Shown in pieces: positions 25,763 through 36,852 of a stretch of DNA of 64,000 bases. Origin of the DNA: Lindgomyces ingoldianus (Eukaryota > Ascomycota > Dothideomycetes > Pleosporales > Lindgomycetaceae); the NCBI RefSeq assembly GCF_010093535.1, contig NW_022985192.1, forward strand, positions 833,241 to 897,240, given 5' to 3'. Under the pieces are notes generated by a model. That model had not been told where the DNA came from and did not search any database. It worked only from the letters and a program-made list of their open reading frames with translations. How positions within the stretch are numbered: position 1 is the stretch's first letter; each line of letters begins with the position of its first letter. The translations under genes were made by a program, and so were the position numbers.

Positions 25763-26068
25763 TGTAACGATTCTCATGAATCGTTCCATCTCGGGTCGCT
25801 CGGATCCTATCCGAAGGGTCTCCGTATCGGCTCCGACCCTGGTTCGACCCTGACTCGACTCTGCCCGGCCCCCTGCTGTTACCCCTATTCCCTCATGTAT
25901 TTAGTCGCACCTCGCCCCGTAGCTAGCTCAGTAGTTTTCTGATATCCTACGTACAAGGCCTATAGGTGTCATTGGTATTCCCAGGTCTCTGAGTCCCCAC
26001 GCACTCCCATATGCCTCTGAGTGGATTCATACCGCATTCGGACCCATTGTCTTGCCTGCGCCGCTACA
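25763..26068 (+). repeat. solo LTR, family A (306 bp)
   Basis: It begins TGTAACGATTCTCATGAATC and ends GCGCCGCTACA, flanked by the perfect 5-bp TSD GCTAT (25758-25762 and 26069-26073). It sits inside C1 pol/gag. Most TCG, CGA and TGA sites are intact, so it is much less mutated than the sequence around it. A 64-codon open frame inside is incidental. Confidence 0.93.
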
Positions 26069-26449
26069 GCTATAGCTTTGCTGCATTACTAAAGCCTTCT
26101 TGCTAATTACAAGGCTTAGGAGTAGTGTTTTAGGTTTTCTAGATGCTAGCTTTAGGACTTTAAACCTAGCAGGTCTGCCTAATCCTTCTAGTTTCTAGTC
26201 TTAGATTTAGACAAAAAACTACTATTATTCTTTGTTATTTATAATGTTATATTTAACTTTAGCTATCTATTATATAATGTTAAATATAAGGTAGTTATTA
26301 CTAATGTTTATCTAGTAAAGCATAACTATATAATAACTTAGGTAGTTGTGTTATTAACTGCACTTCTAGCACTTACACTTTTAAAACTGTTTAAAGAGTT
26401 CTCTTACTAAAGTACTAAAGGTCTAGTCTTAGAAAGGGAACTATTTTTC

Positions 26450-27850
26450 TTCTTTTTAAACATTTATAATATATCCCTAGATCTAAGTCTTTTCTTTATA
26501 TCCTTTAAAAATTATAAAGTCCTGTAACACTGTATTTAAGCTACTAAAGTTTTAAATAGCTACCTTCTAATACGCTTTAAGATAGCTATTTAAAGAATAG
26601 TTTTTTTTATATTACTAATAAAGTTTATTATTTAATTTTTTTTTAATATTTCCTTGTCTGTAAGGCTGTATTTAGTAGTAATAGCTTTTATTATTATAGT
26701 AGTATTTTTATTCTCCCTCTTTTAAAAGTCTAGGTAATTTTAGCAGAAATGTTCTACTTTTCTATAGTTTAGGTAGGCCTTGTCTTCTAGCTACTTTTAT
26801 TATTTCTTTATTAAAGGTGGCCTATTATGTTCTAAAACTTAGCTTTTTTTTAAAAGAGAGCTCTGTGTATGCTTTACATAACTAAGGTTTATAAGTTCTT
26901 TATTATATTATAAAAGCTTTTTCTTCTTAGAAATAAATTCTAGTCTTTAAAAAGTTTCTTTTTATTTTTTTTCTTTTTTACGCTTTTTATAATAGTTATT
27001 ATAAGTTATTACTTACATAATAAAGTTTTTAAGAGTAGTTAGCTTATTACTATGCATAAATTTATCTTTTATTATTTTACTTAGTTTGTTATAAAACATG
27101 CAATAGAGGGCTTTCTAGTCTATCTATCTATAGATAGCTAATTATTCTCTAAAGCGTGCTGTGTAGTTCTAGACTAGGCTACTACTCTGTTTTATAGTGT
27201 CTAACTTATTAGCTGTAATTTTCTTTTTATTTAGAGTTTTATAGATAGCTGTTAAGGCTTTTTTAAAGTTTTTAACACTACTAAACACTTCTTCTGTTTT
27301 AGAGGTAAGTTTTATGCTGTTAGCCCTAAAGTCTATCTAGTTATCTATATAGAGTTAGAACTAGATTATAGGAGGTCCTTTTAGGTGTAATTTTATCTAG
27401 GATATTATTTCTATGTTAGTCTAAAATGCTTCTTTATTATATTACATGTAAAAGTAACATCTTATAAAGAATAAGTAAAGGTCCTTTAGTAACCTTTTAA
27501 AAGGCTTTAAGAAAGCTAACTTTAAAGTCTTCTTAGCTATAATACTTACTTTCTTAGTTAAAATATTTTATATCTTTGCTAGCTCTACTTATAGCTTATG
27601 TATTTAATAGGCGTAACTAGTAGCTTTTTAAAGGCTTATAAGTTTTAAAGAATTTTATAAATCTATTACTTTTTAGTAAAAGTCTATAACTTTTTATTAA
27701 AGGTTTATTAGTTTACTAATTTCTTTACTAATTTATTAAAGTTCTTTAATGTTATCTTTAATAATGTTAATTTATTCTGCTAGAATAGCTTTACTTTAAC
27801 TAGGAACTTCTATAGATTTTAATAGAGCTACATAAGCTATGTTAGAATTT
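26450..27850 (-). pseudogene. C1 gag remnant
   Basis: Minus-strand Gag core resembling those of G1 and the 32.5-kb fragment, including a block around 27100-27180 matching the KFTYN and CRxTDKKA region. The N-terminal part, rich in K and S/T, lies toward 27850. No open frame remains. Confidence 0.6.
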
Positions 27851-27898
27851 AGGTTATGTTAAGAGGTATCTATACTTTTTAGAGGGGGTAGTGTTTAA

Positions 27899-28490
27899 TG
27901 TTATAATTCTTGCTTTCTAGAAGCACTTAGGTCTTATAATATTCCTAGGGGGGGAAGTAGGATAGGTGGTAGAGGCCAACAGCAGGGTGTACAGTCCTGC
28001 GTGTAGGCTAATAGGCTACTAGAGGAGAGTAGAGTAACTAAATTATAGTTTGCCCTTAATGCAGCAGTAGAGAGGCTAGGTTAAACAGTCCTGTTAGACA
28101 AAGTTAGAGGTATATATAGTGCAAGATATATAATTAGTATTATAGCTCTTTAAAAAGCTAAATGCTACTTAGTTTATATAAAAAATAAACTAAATATTAA
28201 ACACGCCTCTTTAAAGTTATTTAAAGTAGAGATTATATACATGTACTAGAGGTGCTAAGGGGAGCAGGAGGAGTTTATAGGAGTCTGCTAAGGCAAGCTT
28301 CTATGAGCTCCCTTAAGCTCCCTAGACTTGTGGCCTGTTCTCCTATTAGACGACGCACTCCTCCATTACTGCAGGCAGCTGTGCTGCTTCCGTGTCCTCC
28401 GATTGGTCCATAAGCGAGCCCTGCCCCAATCCAGCTAGATTGTGGAGCACTGCCGGTGGAGTTACGCTGGTCCAACCGTAGACCGTAACA
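27899..28490 (-). repeat. 5' LTR of C1 (592 bp)
   Basis: On the minus strand it begins TGTTACGGTCTACGG and ends ATTATAACA. The outer 190 bp (28300-28490) keep CGA, TCG and TGG, whereas the inner half is heavily mutated. A TATA box lies at about 28110-28119. The partner LTR is the truncated 12673-12851 copy. Confidence 0.85.
28110..28119 (-). promoter_or_regulatory. TATA box of the C1 LTR
   Basis: Read on the minus strand, TTGCACTATATATACCTC stands in the middle of the LTR. The same TGCA-CTATATATA arrangement recurs in the G1 and family-B LTRs, so it is the likely core promoter of these elements. Confidence 0.65.
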
Positions 28491-29556
28491 GTCGCTTACT
28501 TTTGCTAAGACCCCACTAAACTACCTTTCCTACACTAATGCATTCCCTATAACACTACTTAGACGCGCTAAAAGAACGTTAAATACAGCTTACACTCTAA
28601 GCTTTTAAATAAAACATAAAACTCTTAAAGAAATGTGCTATAGCTATGTGCAGAGTTCTATAAAAGATAATAAAGAACTATAGCGCTAGATAACCTTTAT
28701 AAGCTAATTCTACAGCTAAATTATAAAGGCTAGGTAATAAAAAGAAGCAGGTAATTATTAAGACTATACTTAAGCTATATGCGTAAGGAATTTCCCCTTA
28801 GATAGCATTTATAGCTAATATAGCTAATTCTTTACGCGCTAAGCGTAATCTAGGCTATGTTTACATAAACTAGCCTAGTACATTTATAAAGTGTTATTTA
28901 AAGCTTAAAGTAAAGTTTTAAGTGTAAGTATAGTTAAGAGATATTTAACTAATTATAAACCTTGTCTTACTAAAGTTGTACGTGTTATTATTCTAGATGC
29001 TATACTTAGCTTTAATATTCTTTACAAGGCTAAACTTGCTTTAAATTACCCCAAGACTCTTATAGAGAGCTCTTTTATAGTTATACTTATGCTTAAATGT
29101 TACTTTAAGCTCTAAATAACGCTTTATAAACGTACTAGGCTAGTTTATGTAAACATAGCCTAGATTACGCTTAGCGCGCAAAGAATTAGCTATATTAGCT
29201 ATAAATGCTATCTAAAGGGAAATTCCTTGCGTATATAGCTTAAGTATAGTCTTAACAATCACCTGCTTCTTTTTATTACCTAGCCTTTATAATTTAGCTG
29301 TAGAAATAGCTTATAAAAGTTGTCTAGCGCTATAGTTATTTATTATTTTTTATAAGACTTTGCACATAGCTATAGCATATTTCTTTAAGAGTTTTATGTC
29401 TTGTTTAAAAGCTTAGAGCGTAAGCTGTATCTAACATTCTTTTAGCGCGTCTAAGTAGTGTTGTGGGGAATGCATTAGTGTAGAAAGAGTGGTTTAGTAG
29501 GGTCTTAGCAAAAGTAAGCAACTCAGGTGTGTAAGCAACTCGCCTGTGAAGTACGT
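28491..29556. mobile_element. P1: fold-back element derived from a Fot1-like transposon
   Basis: Two arms of about 435 bp (about 28493-28933 and 29085-29520) are inverted copies of each other around a loop of about 150 bp. The right end is complete and reads inward as a TIR with GTACTTCACAGGCGAGTTGC and a nearby GCAACTCAGG repeat; the left end is cut at 28491 against the C1 LTR. Each arm reads inward as the N-terminal half of a Fot1/pogo transposase. The right arm reaches as far as an ISLNY-type block, after a YNFSKTRF stretch where DDE enzymes carry the first aspartate. Confidence 0.65.
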
Positions 29557-31620
29557 TATAAAACTCTTAAAGAAACATGCTATAGCTATGTATAAAGTTT
29601 TTTAAAAAATAATAAATAACTATAGCACTAGACAACCTTTATAAGCTAATTCTATAGCTAACTTATAAAGGCTAGGTAATAATAAGAAGTAAGTAATTAT
29701 TAAGACTATACTTAAGCTATATGCGCAAGGATTTTCCTCTTAAATAGCATTTATAGCTAATATAGCTAATTCTTTGCACGCTAAGCATAATCTAGGCTAT
29801 GTTAGCATAAACTAGCCTAGTATGTTTATAAAGCGTTATTTAAAGCTTAAAGTAAGGTTTTAAGCGCAAGTATAGTTAATAGATATTTAGCCTATAATAA
29901 AGCCTATTTTACTAAAGTTATAACGTACCTAACGGGTTGGCCGGCCACACGGGTTGGCCGGCCACTTTTGCCAAGCCCCTACTAAAACCACCCTATTCTC
30001 TCGCAAAACAGCCCACTTTAGCCCTATATAGAGTAATACAACACAAGATATTATTTAGAGTCTACTTCTACTACTTACTTACACGTACGCAAGTTATGCC
30101 TAGTCTAATTGCACTACCTGCATTGCCTTTAACTTAGCTTACCTTCTTTAGCGCGCACCTGCGTCTTTAGCTTTTTCCTATTACTACGCGCTTTAAACTT
30201 CTTTAGAGCAGTTAGACAAGCTCTATCTTTAACTATTAAGGTCTCTTTTGCCTAAATCTGCTTTTTTTTATGTAATCTATGTTACGTGGCAGCTTTATTT
30301 GCTGCTTAAAGCTCTGTAATCTTATAGCCTACCTTATTATGTTAATGCTCTAGATAACTGTTGTCTACTTTCTATTACTTTACTATATTACTTTTAGCTA
30401 TTCTTATCTTTCTAAAGCTGTAATAACTGCTCTAGTTAATATCTAGCCTATTATAAAGCTTAACTTGTTAAAGTTATACCTGTCTTTATTCTAGATACTG
30501 TACTTAGCTTTTATGTTAGCTACTAGGCAAAACTAGCTCTAGATAACCTCTAGATCCTTATAAAGCGCTCTTTTATAATTATACTTATAATTAAACTTTA
30601 TTATAAACTTAAGGTAGTGCTTAACCTACATACTAGTCTAGTTTAAGCTAACCTGGCCTAGATTACGCTCTGCAGGCAAGAAATTAGCTATATTAGCTAT
30701 AGCTGTAAGCCTAGGGGGAAATCTGCGCGTTATAAGCTTAAGTATGTACTTAACAACTACCTTCTTCTTAAGCTTAGTTAGATTCCTTAATTTAAGCTAG
30801 CATTCTGCTTATAAAGGCTGTCTAGCGCGTTAATTGCTTAGTGTTGTGTGAGAGACATTATAGATAGCTGCAGCGCGTTGTAAGGAGAGTTTTAAGTCTT
30901 ATTTAAGAGCCTAAAAAGCAAGCTGTATCTAACGTTATTTAGAAGATTTAATCTAGTGTTGTTGTTAAGGCATTATGTAGATAGGTAGAGTTTAGTGGGG
31001 GCTTAGCAAAAGTGGCCGGCCAACCCGTTAGGTACGTTATGTGTTATTATTCTAGATGCTATACTTAGCTTTAATATTCTTTATAAGGCTAAACCTGCTT
31101 TAAATTACTCTAGAACTCTTACAGAGAGCTCTTTTATAGTTGTACTATGCTTAAAAATTACTTTAAGCTCTAAATAACACTTTCTAAACATACTAGGCTA
31201 GTTTATACTAACATAGCCTAGATTACACTTAGCGTGTAAAGAATTAGCTATATTAGCTATAAATGCTATCTAAGGGGAAAATTCTTGTGTATATAGCTTA
31301 AGTATAGTCTTAATAATTACCTGCTTTTTATTATTACCTAGCTTCTATAAGTTAGCTATAAAATTAGCTTATAAAGGTTGTCTAGCGCTGTAGTTATTTA
31401 TTATTTTTTTTTTAAAAAACTTTATATATAGCTGCAGCATGTTTCTTTAAAAGTTTTATGTCTTATTTAAAAACTTAGAGTGTAAGCTATATCTAATATT
31501 CTTTTAGCGCGTTTAAGTAGTATTATTAAGAATACATTAGTGTAGAAAGAGTAGTTTAGTAGGGTTTTAGCAAAAGTAAGTAACTTAGGTGTGTAAGCAA
31601 CTCGCCTGTGAAGTACGTTA
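29557..31620. mobile_element. P2: fold-back element with a pogo insertion in its loop
   Basis: Left arm 29557-29920 and right arm 31040-31618 match the arms of P1. The pogo copy at 29923-31037 splits the loop. The right end keeps the intact TIR (CTCGCCTGTGAAGTACGT, then TA). The left arm begins mid-arm directly after the TA following P1, so its TIR is missing. Right of it, part of a family-C LTR begins at 31621. Confidence 0.65.
29923..31037 (-). mobile_element. pogo/Fot1-like element, internally deleted (1115 bp)
   Basis: The TIR starts ACGTACCTAACGGGTTGGCC and contains a tandemly repeated GGGTTGGCCGGCCAC. TA duplications lie at 29921-29922 and 31038-31039. The uninterrupted site is present in P1 (28977 region, AAGTTGTACGTGTTATT), which confirms the ends. 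On the minus strand the N-terminal DNA-binding half of a Fot1/pogo transposase is visible (ANIANFLPAERN, then KDRYNFNKLSFIIGQI at about 30480). The protein then jumps to a basic C-terminal end, so most of the DDE domain is gone. Aspergillus Tan1/Vader elements have a comparable doubled TIR. Confidence 0.88.
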
Positions 31621-31861
31621 AGCTGTAATACTATTTGTATATCTTATAAACATATACCTCTAATTCTGTCTAACAGGACTGTTTAACCTAGCCTTTATAT
31701 TGCTGTAACAGAGACAAACCACAATTTAGTCGCTCTACCCTACTCTATTAGCCTATTAGCCATTACGTAGGACTGTACACCCTACCGTCGGCCCCTTACA
31801 CTCTCATCTGCCCTAGGGATAACATTAACTTGCGTGCTTCTAAGAAGCAAGGATTGTAACA
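31621..31861 (+). repeat. partial family-C LTR (C2, 5' LTR)
   Basis: About 240 bp match, inverted, the inner half of the C1 5' LTR and end GGATTGTAACA. They are followed by the same leader start as C1 (TTAAACACTA). The outer part is missing where P2 abuts. Confidence 0.7.
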
Positions 31862-33190
31862 TTAAACACTACACCTTTAAAAAATATAACCTCTTAACAC
31901 AACCTTAATTCTAACATAGCCTATGTAGCCTTATTAGAACTAACAGAAATTCTAACTATAAATAAAAAAGTTCTAGCTAAATAGATTAACAGCATTTAAG
32001 ATAATATTAAAGAACTTTAATAAATTAGTAATAAAGTTAGCAAACTAGTTAGCCTCTATAAAAAAGTAAAGCGCCTAAACTAGAAAATAATCTAACTAAA
32101 TACTTAACTTATAGTAACAACTTTATAAGCAACTATAGCTGCTGCAGAGGCTAATTTATAAATCTACGCGCTGTAGGTGTAACGGCGCAGGCAAGACAAT
32201 GGGTCCGAATGCGGTGGGAATCCACTTAGAGGCATATGGGAGTGCGTGGGGACTCTGAACCTGGGAATGCCATTGACACCTATAGGCCTTGTACAAAAGG
32301 ATATCAGAAAACTACTGAGCTAGCTACAGGGGCAAGGTGCGACTAAATACATGAGGGAATAGGGGTAACTGCGGGGGACTGGGTCGAGTCATGGTCGGGG
32401 CCGATACGGGGACCCTTCGGATAGGATCTGAGCGACCCGAGATGGAACGATTCGTAGAATCGTTACAGTAGGTAGACCTAGCAAAACTTTAGAATATATT
32501 AACTAAAAAAGCAAGCACTAAGGCTAAGAAGACTTTAAGACTAGCCCCTTTAAAGCCTTTTAAAGGATTACCTAAGGACCTTTAACTCTTTTTTACCTAA
32601 TGCTATCTTTATATGTAGTACAACAGAGGAGCATTTTAAACTAATAAAGAAATAATATTATAGATAGGATTACACTTAGAAAGACCCTTAGTAATTTAGT
32701 TCTAACTATATGTAAATAATTAGATAGATCTTAAAGCAAATAGTACTTTACTAAACTTTAAAACTAAAAAGATATTTAGTAGCGTAGAAGCTTTTAAAGA
32801 AGCTCTAACTGCTATCTATAAAACTATAGATAAATGAAAAATTGCAGCTAATAAACTAAACACTTTAAAATAAGAAAAAGAAACAGCATAACATTACACA
32901 GCACGCTTTAGAGAACAATTAGTAGTTTGCAAATAGACAGACTAAAAAGCCCTTTACTAAATGTTTTATAATAAGTTAAAGAACATAATTAAGAATAAAT
33001 TTACATATAATAGAAAGCTTATAACTTTAGAAAACTTTATTACAAAAGTAACACTCTATAATAATAGATATAAAAAGTGTAAAAAAGAAAAACAGCGTAG
33101 AGAAGCTCTTTAAAAACCTAAGTTTGTTTTAAGAAAGAAAAAAGCCTTTTATTATAATAGAAAGCTAATAGTGTTAGAGAAGCTAATTAT
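31862..33190 (+). pseudogene. C2 gypsy leader and gag remnant
   Basis: After the leader, Gag sequence runs on the plus strand: KPFKGLPKDL near 32555, YNRGAF, then FREQLVVCK near 32905 and NKFTYNRKL near 32995. The solo LTR 32178-32467 interrupts it. Near 33190 the similarity stops and an oppositely oriented fragment begins. The frame contains several stops. Confidence 0.7.
32178..32467 (-). repeat. solo LTR, family A (290 bp)
   Basis: It begins TGTAACGGCGCAGG and ends GAATCGTTACA, with the perfect TSD GTAGG (32173-32177 and 32468-32472). It is nearly unmutated inside a heavily mutated gag gene. Confidence 0.94.
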
Positions 33191-35288
33191 TTTATTAATA
33201 TGCTTTCTACTAAAAGTAGTAAAAACACAGCTTTTATTATTTCTGCAGTCTGTCTAGGCCTTTTATTTATAGTCTAGACCTGTGCTGCAGTAAAGGCAAT
33301 GTAGCATTTTACATTTAGTTGCTATTTCTTCTAAGGTGTTGTTACCTATATTGTTTTTCTTGCTTAACTATAGCTACTATCCTGCTTAATGCTTTATAGG
33401 CTAATGCTGCATATAATACTAATTAGTGTAGAGGTACTATTTAAATAGACATTCTCTTAGATTTATATAAACTAGTACTAGCTGTACCTGTGTCTATCTA
33501 AGATACTCTTTTGTTCTTATAATCTAGAAAGGATGTGCCTTATACTAACATTTAAATTCCTTATGTTATTTACTTTTATAAGGAATATAATACTAGTTAA
33601 TTTATTAAGTTTTAAGTTTTTTTTTAGTTATTATAAGTGCTAGGGGCAGTGTTCTAGATCTTTTCTAATAAGAGTGTAAAGTCTATAAAGACATGCTTAG
33701 CTATTTTAAGCCTTCTCTATTATAAAGAATTTTTTAAAAGAACTTCTATTTCTTAGTTTCATTTAGAATGTTGTTGTATACTTTAGTAATATTTAAGATA
33801 ACCTTATATATCTTTATATTATTATTAATGTGTACTTTATAATACTCTTTCTTATAATAGTTGTAGTTGTAGGTATCTCTACATTTCTAACATTTGCTAT
33901 AGTAGAATTAATAGGTAAGCGTTTCTATAAGTATGCCTATTATTAGTTGTTCTAAGAAAAATCTATTTCCTTTTATTTTACATTTTTAACATAGTTTACT
34001 ACTTATGTTAAGTTGCGCTATTTCTTAAGAACAGTAGCTTATTTAACTACGTAAAGAACCTTATAGTTATTTTACACTTTTACCTTCTAGTAATTCCTAG
34101 AACAGTTTAGTAGTTTGTAATTAGCTTTGCATCTCTAGGAAAGTTATTTATTAAGCCTATTATAAATTTTCTTTAATATTAGGCTTTTTTTTGCGCGTAT
34201 AACTTTTATAGCTAGTCTCTTATCTTTATTCTCTAAGTTTCTAGAGTTTAGATATTTCTAATAAAAGTAGCCTACTTTTTTATAGTTTAGATAGGCTTTT
34301 TTTTAAGCTATTTCTTTTATTTTTTACTTAGAGGTAGTCTATTACTTTTAGAAGGAATCTTACTCTTTTTTTTAAAGGTACTATGTGTGTGTTTTATATA
34401 ACTAAGGTTTATTAGCTTTTTATTATATTAAAGGGCTTTCTTTTTTTTTAGCGTCTATTTTAACTTCTATGTTGTTATGCTAGTTTTTTTTTCTCTCTAA
34501 CATTTTATATGTCTCTTGTTATAGGTTATTACTTAGTTAATAAATTTTTTAAAAGTCTTTAGTTTTTTATTATACATAAACTTATTCTTAACTGCATTAT
34601 TTAGCCTATTATAAAACATTCTACTTATAGCTTTTTAATCTATCTATCTGCAGATAGCTAGTTGTTTGCAGAAGTAAGCTGTGTAGTATTAGACTATTTT
34701 TTTTTCTTTATTATAAGAAGTCTATCTTATTAACTACTGTTTTTTTTTAGTTTACTAACTTATAAATAGCAGTTAAGGCTTCTTTAAAAGAGTTAATGCT
34801 ACTAAAGATTTTTTCTATCTTTAGTAAAAAAGTTTTTTTATTAGATCTAAAATTTATCTAGCTGTCTGTGTAGAGTTAAAACTAAATAGCTAAAGGGCCC
34901 TCTAAGTAGAGTCTTATCTAGGAGATTATTTCTTTATAGGTTTAAAAAGCGCTCTTATTATACTACATGTAAAGGTAGCATTATGTAAAAAAGAGTTTAA
35001 AGTCTTTTACACTTTTTATAAAGAGCTTAGAAAGTGCTAGTCTTAACATCTTTTTAAAGTCTACACTTAACTTTTCTTAAGCTGCATTGCTGCTAGTCCT
35101 TAGTTTACTAATTAAGCTAGTATTTGTTTTAGTCTAGCTAATTTATCTTTTATTTTATTTAACTATTAGTTTATTACTTTTTTATTTAGAGTTAGGATCT
35201 AGCTAGTACTAGCTAATAAAGCGCTAGTTATTTCTAAGTTAGTAAAGGTAATGTAAGGGTTTATACTTTATTAAAAGGTAGTAATTAA
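33190..35288 (-). pseudogene. family-B gypsy gag fragment
   Basis: Minus-strand Gag core: around 34680-34590 a stretch reads CKQLAICR-like then AISRMFYNRLNN and KNKFMYNKKLKTFKN, and cysteine-rich knuckle-like sequence lies near 33930-33850. It directly follows the LTR at 35289-35849 in the element's direction. Pol is absent because the fragment breaks at about 33190. Confidence 0.65.
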
Positions 35289-35849
35289 TGTTACAGTCTT
35301 TACTTTAAAGAAATAGTGTCTAAAGAACTCTAGGCCTAGAGAGAGAATTAGAAGAGCAAGGGAAGAGAACTTAGTCTAGACAGGTGTACAGTTTGTTAAG
35401 GCGTAGTTTCTAGGACTAGAAGGTGCAGCTAACTGTAGTTTGCCCTTTAACAGCAGTATAAGGTGCTTAGGTTAAATAATTACTAAGTAAGAATAAGATA
35501 GAAGGTATATATAGTGCAAAATATACTATTAAATTACTTCTTATTAGAAAGTAGTAATGCTACTTAGTCTATGTAAATAATAAACTAAACTTTAATTATA
35601 ACTTCTAAGTGTAGTTAGGATCTTAAACTATATACATAGAGTTGCATGCTCTGCATGCATTGCATGCAAACGCGATCAGCTTATTAGATAACGCATTCGG
35701 CCGTGCATTAGTCTAAGAGCTCTGTCCATTCCTCGTCTGTCAGGTCACGTGACTTGTCAGATGGGAAGACAGGGGAATTTCATCCTTGTTTGTTCAAACA
35801 GTGGGGCACAGAGGGTTAGCGACTTACAGTCTAATCGTGGGTCGTAACA
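35289..35849 (-). repeat. family-B LTR (561 bp)
   Basis: On the minus strand it begins TGTTACGACCCACG and ends GACTGTAACA, followed inward by TTAATTACT. A TATA box lies at 35506-35514, and three GCATGC palindromes at 35644-35667 stand about 130 bp upstream of it. The outer part (about 35690-35849) keeps TCA, TGA and CGT-rich unmutated sequence. Confidence 0.75.
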
Positions 35850-36281
35850 CCCAGGCTCCGAGCCCCAGCCAAGGCTCTTAGTGTACGCGACATGTACACC
35901 TACTGTTAATTAATGCTAGGCTTTTATAGCTATTTATTTTAAATTTTGTAGTAAGGGTATGTTCTACACCTTGTTCTATAGCAACTAGTACTTATGTATT
36001 ATTTTCTATTATGTTATATTCTAAGCATTTGTTGTTGTTAATTTCTAGTATGCTATACTATACGTCTTTGTTTTTACTAATCTTTAATATGTTAACTTTC
36101 TATTCTTTATGCTCTAGTATTTTACATTTATTAAAAAGATAGTCTTTGCTTTTAATTCTCTAGTAGTGATGTAATTACTTGTTTTAAGCACATTACTTTT
36201 TATTAAACAAAGTAGAATATATATTTTTTATCTTTATAATAAATTTAGAACATCTTTTTATGCTATAGTTCTAGTAATTAA
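35850..36281 (-). other. family-B internal fragment between two LTRs
   Basis: About 430 bp separate two LTRs of the same orientation. The end next to the right LTR starts TTAATTACT, like the leaders of the other copies. The rest reads on the minus strand as a scrambled coding remnant (NNNKCLEYN, TTKFKINSYKSLALIN) which I cannot assign to a domain. The first 40 bp (CCAGGCTCCGAGCCCCAGCC) are unmutated and of unknown origin. Confidence 0.45.
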
Positions 36282-36852
36282 TGTTACAATATCTACTTAC
36301 TAGGTTAGGCTGTGTGGCAGCTTGTACTAGCTTAGTGCGCGGGCTAGAGAGAAGAAGAAGGTTTAGCGGAAAGAGAGAGTAGACAGGGACGCGGGTGTAC
36401 AGTCTAGGGCGCTGGCTACGTGGGATGTAGAGGGGTTAGCCTATTGTGGTTTGCCTCTTTCTACTGTATAAGAAGCAGAGGAAACAATCTTAAGAGAAGA
36501 TAATATTTAGAGTATATATATGTGCAAATATATAATAGTATAGTGTCTTTAGAAACCACTAGTACTACTTAGTCTATGTAAGGAAAGACTAAGCGTTGAT
36601 TACAACCTTCTAACAATAGTTAAGATTAAGACTATATACATTAGGTTTGCATGCAATTCTAGATGTGCATACACTGCATGCACTTTCCTTAGCGCATGCA
36701 TTTCCCTGCCAAACTGTTACTCTTATTCCAGTGGCATCCGGCTTGTCACGTGACCTTCTCCTTAGACAGCTAAGAAGAAGTTCCACCACTAGTCGTTGTT
36801 TAACCTAGTAGCTGTCCGACACTAGCTTATAGTCTACTCATGGATTGTAGCA
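36282..36852 (-). repeat. second family-B LTR (571 bp)
   Basis: On the minus strand it begins TGCTACAATCCATGAG and ends ATATTGTAACA. A TATA box is at about 36512-36522, and GCATGC sites at 36649, 36676 and 36694 lie upstream in the same arrangement as in the 35.3-kb LTR. It interrupts a minus-strand family-A element whose interior begins at 36853. Confidence 0.72.

Larger units (their letters stand above)
12673..28490 (-). mobile_element. C1: Ty3/gypsy element split by a hAT-like insertion and a solo LTR
   Basis: A minus-strand gypsy element with its 5' LTR at 27899-28490. Going leftwards come gag (about 27850-26450), a protease-type block (about 24960-24740), RT and RNase H (about 24620-23170), then, after the hAT-like insertion, integrase (14864-13950) and a partial 3' LTR (12673-12851). 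Joining 23079 to 14871 across the insertion restores a single continuous site. Removing the insertions leaves about 7.3 kb, a normal gypsy length. All frames are broken by YCR mutations. Confidence 0.8.

Noticed and set aside
25748..25942. 64-codon plus-strand open frame
   Set aside because: It lies wholly within the solo family-A LTR; similar frames appear in other copies of the same LTR (42121-42330, 42400-42582) and reflect repeat sequence, not a gene.
28275..28475. 66-codon minus-strand open frame
   Set aside because: It falls in the clean outer end of the C1 5' LTR and is open only because that part escaped mutation.
28491..29556. palindrome as a possible centromere or replication origin
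   Set aside because: The arms match transposase sequence and recur as TIR-bounded elements, so a mobile-element origin explains them.
29937..30137. 66-codon plus-strand open frame
   Set aside because: It overlaps the pogo TIR and runs antisense to the transposase remnant.
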